Positions 59,708 through 64,000 of a stretch of DNA of 64,000 nt are shown piece after piece. The position numbers and the translations under genes are program-made. Within the stretch, counting starts at the first letter, position 1. The number at the start of each line of letters is the position of its first letter. The notes under the pieces were generated by a model. The model saw only the letters and a program-made list of their open reading frames with translations. It ran no database searches and was not told the origin of the DNA. The stretch is from Gracilaria gracilis (lineage: Eukaryota; Rhodophyta; Florideophyceae; Gracilariales; Gracilariaceae), in the NCBI GenBank assembly GCA_030374805.1, contig JARGSG010000190.1, positions 682,001 to 746,000 of the forward strand, given 5' to 3'.

Positions 59708-59715
59708 TATATAAG
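59708..59715 (+). promoter_or_regulatory. TATA element of ASPIC copy 3
   Basis: TATATAAGCGCCGG, 126 bp before the ATG at 59834. It shares AAGCGCCG with the TATA region of copy 1 and precedes a C/A-rich leader. Confidence 0.65.
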
Positions 59716-59800
59716 CGCCGGTACGGCCTCCTCTCACAGACCTCTTCCATCACACTCACACACCCAACGCACACTCAAGCTCTAACCGACACCCCCCCCA

Positions 59801-61890
59801 CTCACTCAACTCTATAACTCATAACTCACCACAATGACTTTGCGTAACTTTCTTCTATCAACTCTGCTTCTCTTCTCGGCTGCAATCGCCGCCAACCCCG
59901 CCTTCCGCGACGTTACAGTGCAAGCTGGAATCGATCTCCGCTCCGGAAAGGTCAAGAAGTATGGCGGCCCAGCCGTCATCGACCTCGATCGCGATGGACT
60001 CCCAGATCTGCTCTTCTGCCATCACGACTCCACCTTCACCGAGATGTACTTCAACAACGGCGACGGCTCCTTCTCCAAGCCGCAGTGGGGGCATCTTCCA
60101 CGACTCGCATGGCTTCTCCGCCTTCCCCATGTCGCCATGGCACAAGAACATGCGCTTCACGCTCTCCGTGGGCGGCAACTTCGGTCTCAACCCCGCCCAC
60201 CCCTCATGTTCGAGGTCAACCCGTTCAATCGTTCCATCGTTGAGGTCACGCAGCAAGCCGGTATCACCGAACGCGGAGGTCGCGGCAGGACGGCCGTGTA
60301 CTTGGACCTCTCCATGGGCGCGCACCCGTACTGGCCTGATGTGATCTACACCAACGCCTGGGCTATGGAAGGCATCCACCAATTCGCGTACGAAAGCGTT
60401 GGCCAACAAAAGTTCGCGCTTCGCACGTTGCAAGGCGGATTCGAATGGACTAGAAACCCGCTCGCCGTGGTCACCGACATGGAGAACGACGGTGTCATGG
60501 AGGTATTGAGCTATTACTTCTTCACGGTTTGGAAGCTGGTGGCGCCGTTCCACATGGTGGACGTGTCCGACAGAGTGCTGCCGCCCAACATGGCGCGCGA
60601 TGGTGTGGTGTCAGTTACCGAGATTGACTTTGACGGCGATGGCGACTTCGACCTGTACCTCGCCAGGGACCGAATCGGCTTCTGGATGCCCGACACCGTG
60701 TACCACGACATCCTGCTGGAGAACCGCGACGGTCGCTACTTCGACGTGAGCGAGCAGGCCGGTATCCCTCGGGGCACCAAGTCGTGCGGAGTGACCACCG
60801 GAGACTTCAACAACGACGGGCTGATGGATCTGCACGTGTCGCAGTACATGGGCGACGACATTGTGCTGCTCAACAACGGGAACGGGTCCTTCCGACGCGC
60901 GGACGGACTCACCTCACACGCCAAAGACACCCGTGGTGACATGGCAACGGCGGTTGACTACGACATGGACGGCAAGGTGGACCTGATCATGAGCGAGGGT
61001 GACCACGACGATGTGTCAATTGGAGGTACTTATCGCGTGTTCAACAACGTGATGGCCAGCGCCGGCAACTACGTGCACGTGCGCGTGGGAAACCCGTCTG
61101 ATCGAAGCTGCACGCCGCTCAACGCGGTGGTGACGGTCAAGTCTGGTGACCTGAGCATGATGCGTCGCGTGGGATCTCCGGGTACCTCTGTGTCGCACTC
61201 TTATATGGAGACTTTGCACTTTGGTCTCGGCGACCGTGCCATGGTGGATTCTATCACAGTGCGATACACGAACGGAAAGGTTGAGACGGTTGAAAACGTC
61301 CAACCTGGACAGACTGTTGTTGTTGGTTTGTTGTAAGGTTTCAGCTAACTTTTGATAGATTAGAATTATGTCTTGATGCAATGAAGAGCGAACTAGAAAG
61401 GGTCATTTGTACACAAGTATGTATTGCTTTAACTGCTCGTCAGAATGCTGGCGATATCGACAATTTTGAATTGTGACAAGCACGAAATTTTTGGTTTCCT
61501 TGGTGTATGCACATGACTTCTACTCTTTAATGAAGAAATGTAGCAAGTAAGGGTAGAACGTTTTGTTTGTCTGCCCATGAAGACTGTTCTGACTGTCAGA
61601 CTGAAATGAGGGTGGAAAAGGGCAGCTTAATCATAGTGCTACAAGTGGAAGAGGACAGAAGCTTCTTCGTCTATCCAATGCTTTGGTTTCGTTTTAAAGG
61701 ACATGATGTTCATGGACCTTGCATGAATTTTAGAGAACAAGTTAGAAACCACAGCCATCTGATATAACACGATGATGAACTCAAGTGTACCCGTCGTGTG
61801 CCTCACATCTTGAGATTTTTTTTTTCGCTTGATGACATTTCGATTAAGAGAAGGCCTGCAAACGTCGTTTGTGAATTGCACTAAAACAGG
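59801..61890 (+). repeat. Right arm of the 2.1-kb inverted duplication
   Basis: Mirror of 55924-58013. Similarity stops outside at CCTGTTTTAG and inside just before the ACTCATAACTCACCACA leader. Confidence 0.95.
59834..61336 (+). CDS. Secreted FG-GAP/VCBS and ASPIC/UnbV protein, copy 3
   Basis: ATG 59834 to TAA 61334-61336, 500 codons. The signal peptide MTLRNFLLSTLLLFSAAIA is followed by calcium loops DLDRDGLPD, DFDGDGDFD, DFNNDGLMD and DYDMDGKVD and a C-terminal ASPIC domain. Residues about 86-125 are out of register: an extra G in a G-run (60087-60091) and a missing C (60200-60203) shift and then restore the frame, replacing the conserved IFHDSHGF segment of copies 1 and 2. Both changes are homopolymer length differences, so the true protein may lack the shift. 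One TKSR to TKSC change separates it from copy 2. TATA-type promoter as above. Confidence 0.92.
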   Translation: MTLRNFLLSTLLLFSAAIAANPAFRDVTVQAGIDLRSGKVKKYGGPAVIDLDRDGLPDLLFCHHDSTFTEMYFNNGDGSFSKPQWGHLPRLAWLLRLPHVAMAQEHALHALRGRQLRSQPRPPLMFEVNPFNRSIVEVTQQAGITERGGRGRTAVYLDLSMGAHPYWPDVIYTNAWAMEGIHQFAYESVGQQKFALRTLQGGFEWTRNPLAVVTDMENDGVMEVLSYYFFTVWKLVAPFHMVDVSDRVLPPNMARDGVVSVTEIDFDGDGDFDLYLARDRIGFWMPDTVYHDILLENRDGRYFDVSEQAGIPRGTKSCGVTTGDFNNDGLMDLHVSQYMGDDIVLLNNGNGSFRRADGLTSHAKDTRGDMATAVDYDMDGKVDLIMSEGDHDDVSIGGTYRVFNNVMASAGNYVHVRVGNPSDRSCTPLNAVVTVKSGDLSMMRRVGSPGTSVSHSYMETLHFGLGDRAMVDSITVRYTNGKVETVENVQPGQTVVVGLL

Positions 61891-62899
61891 GAAGTGCGGA
61901 AAGTGTAGAAATTGTAGAAAAGGTATAGAAGTTTAAAGTACTTTTAGAGTACTTTACGATGGTGATCCGCCAATAGTGCTGTGAACAAAGACATGTAAGT
62001 GTATTTCCTTACGACTGGTTGTAACGATAGATGGAAAAACCTTGCATACAGTTTTTCACAGCAATGTGTCACAATTTTTATCAAATCTGTGGGCGTCATT
62101 TTTGTGGCCACGTTGGCTAAACGACGCGGGTGGTGACAACCCAGAACAAGACTAGAATGCCAGGGGGTACCAGCCTATGAAGGCGATGAGTAACAGCGTA
62201 AGCCGCTGAATAGCCCAAACTATGAGTATTAAGATGGCACACGGTGGTGCCAGTAATACTTATAACGAACAAAGCGAACTATTCGCGCCCTGTCGGTAAA
62301 TAGCTACGAACGGCTGAAGTCCCCAACAAACTTCAGAAGGAGACTCGAACGATACGGTAAAAGCTCTACGTCAAACTTCAGGCGCGAACTTAGTAGGCTT
62401 ACAATTAATCTCGAGACCAATTATAGATTAACGAAGGGGGAGCCAGTTCGCAGATGTAAGTGACAAGTGGTGAACGTGGAAGAGAAAGGCCAGACCACTC
62501 CGCGGCCAAGGAGAGTGAAAGAAAAGAAAGGGGGAAACAAATCAATGGAACGAGGGAAACAAGCAATGATTGCGTTTCTGAAAGAAGGGGGGGTTTGTTG
62601 AGCCTGTGGTGGTGGTGGTGGTGGTGGTCGGAGATGAGAATCTGAAGTTGGGCATGGCTTATATAGACGATGGAGACCTTCGAATTCAGCTGAATATCGA
62701 CGGTACAATTTTTTGTAAACCATGAGTAACAAGATGTAACCCAGATGCAGTTTTCATGCATGATTGTGTAACCAGTGTAGCCTTACTAGTTGCTCGCAGC
62801 CACATAATAGTTTCTTCGGGTAACAGACAACTTGTCGCAAAGATAATTTTTTTTTGGCACAATTTCCAAGTCCGCGAGAGTTCATAATCACTTCAATCT
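61891..62899. other. No gene; several strong hairpins
   Basis: At 62225-62260 AGTATTA/TAATACT encloses GGCAC/GTGCC, and at 62314-62336 CTGAAGT pairs with ACTTCAG. A GGT/GTG triplet run lies at 62606-62628. No coding support for frames here. The hairpins suggest a structured RNA or an element end, unrecognised. Confidence 0.45.
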
Positions 62900-63555
62900 G
62901 TGTAGTACAATGAGACCTCAATGGGTTGGTGCCACGTGGGTCTACTGGTGCGCCTTGCTGGCTGCACTGTACCCAATTGGTATTCTGTATTTTATAATTT
63001 CTAATTTCTAATTTATAGTCTAGGATAGTTTAGCATTGCTGGCCCATGACAGTAGGTCATGGGCACAGCCGATGACGTCATGCCCGCATGGGAGATCGGC
63101 CTCGGTGCACCTTGTATATATTGTGGTGCACCTCGCCTTCCCCCTCGGGTATTGTAAAGTCAGGCACCACTAGGGCAGTAACTATACCATCTTGGTCACT
63201 TGCTACTCTATTACTATTCAGGTTTTACCGCGCGTCGACGTCTACTACCGTACACCTACACGGTCTAGACTAGTTGCCCCGCCGTTTGCCCCTGCGGGTT
63301 TCAGGTGCCCTACTACCATATTGGTTGTGTGTTTTTCCCCTTTAGGTTGAGCCCTCGCGCGCTCCCTCTACCAGGCGGACCCCACACCTTATCGGTATTT
63401 GTACGACATTTTGGTCTCCCGACGTAGAAGTTTCTTGGTTTTTGTCGTACTTTTACTGGTGAACAGAAGACATTCGAAAGGATTCTGGAAGTTCACACAC
63501 CTATTTGGTTTCGTAGGAATACTCGCGAAGCAATTGGATACCACTATTGGTCACT
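62900..63555 (+). repeat. 5' LTR and leader of an LTR retrotransposon cut by the window end
   Basis: It begins TGTAGTACAATGAGACC, like the solo LTR at 13115 (TGTAGTGCAACGCC). It shares a GTAAAGTCAG segment with that family and has TATATA at 63115-63120. The inner LTR border is not certain, because the second LTR lies outside the window. A candidate end is CCCCACA near 63386. Confidence 0.55.
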
Positions 63556-64000
63556 ATGGAAAGACCTAAAAGGATTACTCGTGGCTCTAGCGCGCCACCT
63601 AGCCACAAGGGTTCTGCTGCGGCTTCGGCCGCTAAACCCATTCTGGATAATCCCGAGGAGTTGCTTCGGCAACCTCGGGCCGGAACCTCAAAGGATACGG
63701 GCACTCAGCCACCGTTGGCTCCTGAACCTAACAAGGATTTGCCGACAACGGTTGAGGACCTTTGGCCCCAATTGGAAGATCGAGCGAAAGCTCTTTTTAC
63801 CGCTACGGTTAATGAAGCTATGACCTCAATGGACATGGACGCCGTTACCCGCTTGGTGGTTGATCGAGCCGTGCACGAGCTCTCTCAACGCATACCTAAA
63901 TTGGTTGAAACATACCTCTTAACGGGTGCCCGGGAGCATATCTACCGAGTGGTTCAAGACCTTTGGGTTTCTGAAGGAATGGCGGAAGCCAAAACCCCTG
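63556..64000 (+). CDS. Gag-like protein, 5' part (truncated by window end)
   Basis: ATG 63556 opens a frame that runs 148 codons to the last base of the window without a stop. It starts MERPKRITRG, then an Ala/Ser/Pro-rich basic segment, then an acidic helical segment (VEDLWPQLEDRAKALFTATV; TRLVVDRAVHELSQRIPKLV). Position just behind an LTR-like leader and this layout suggest a Gag. No zinc knuckle has been reached yet. It would identify the autonomous member of the family that left the solo LTRs at 13115 and perhaps 20904. Confidence 0.6.
   Translation, partial: MERPKRITRGSSAPPSHKGSAAASAAKPILDNPEELLRQPRAGTSKDTGTQPPLAPEPNKDLPTTVEDLWPQLEDRAKALFTATVNEAMTSMDMDAVTRLVVDRAVHELSQRIPKLVETYLLTGAREHIYRVVQDLWVSEGMAEAKTP

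Larger units (their letters stand above)
58014..59800. other. Spacer of the inverted duplication, two divergent promoters
   Basis: The two sides are not similar, so each ASPIC copy has its own upstream DNA. A 133-codon plus frame with ATG at 58787 (to 59188) has Cys-rich VCVLCNCISQ and no known family. It is the only frame here I would keep as hypothetical. Confidence 0.45.

Noticed and set aside
56509-60835. Frames antisense to the ASPIC genes
   Set aside because: They mirror the GC-rich codons of the real genes and recur identically in both copies only because the genes do.
62606-62628. His-rich protein on the minus strand
   Set aside because: The His run is the translation of a GTG/GGT microsatellite.
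1-64000. CRISPR arrays, operons or rRNA genes
   Set aside because: No regularly spaced short repeats and no rRNA-like conserved blocks were seen. The sequence is eukaryotic in character.

Overview
This is a eukaryotic nuclear window with few visible introns, dominated by transposable elements. Intron-poor genes, many Ty1/copia, Ty3/gypsy, PIF/Harbinger and TNP2-type elements, and a family of secreted FG-GAP/ASPIC proteins would suit a multicellular red alga. That is an inference: no taxonomic marker gene is present.

Layout. Positions 1-7849 hold relics: a copia pol fragment, a broken plant-type asparaginase gene, a broken proline/lysine-rich gene and a HARBI1-like transposase fragment. From 7850 to 44770 lies one nested structure. 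An old minus-strand gypsy element (gypsy-1) has its left LTR at 7850-8236. Its right LTR is cut into three pieces, by a copia element (14791-19746, 5-bp target duplication CTAAC) and by a 24.9-kb PIF/Harbinger-type insertion (19802-44709, 18-bp inverted termini, target duplication TTA). Two solo LTRs, each with a perfect 5-bp duplication, sit inside gypsy-1 and inside the Harbinger transposase.

The 24.9-kb insertion is the most unusual object. Besides a Harbinger transposase and a SANT/Myb-like accessory gene at its two ends, it carries a broken ZNFX1/NFX1-type helicase gene, a TNP2 (CACTA-like) transposase of about 1050 codons facing a basic/acidic nuclear-type gene, a membrane-protein relic, a basic-region protein and a tRNA-like sequence. 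It may be one giant cargo-bearing transposon, or a normal Harbinger with a second large element nested in it.

Positions 45557-50736 are a very young gypsy element (gypsy-2): the LTRs differ at about 2 of 374 sites and the duplication is ATGGG. From 51767 to 61890 lies a GC-richer host-like segment with three ASPIC/UnbV (CRTAC1-like) genes. Two of them form a near-perfect 2.1-kb inverted duplication around a 1.8-kb spacer. The window ends in the leader and first 148 codons of another LTR retrotransposon Gag.

A cross-cutting pattern is that in-frame stops within otherwise continuous relic reading frames are overwhelmingly TAG, while TAG also ends intact genes here.
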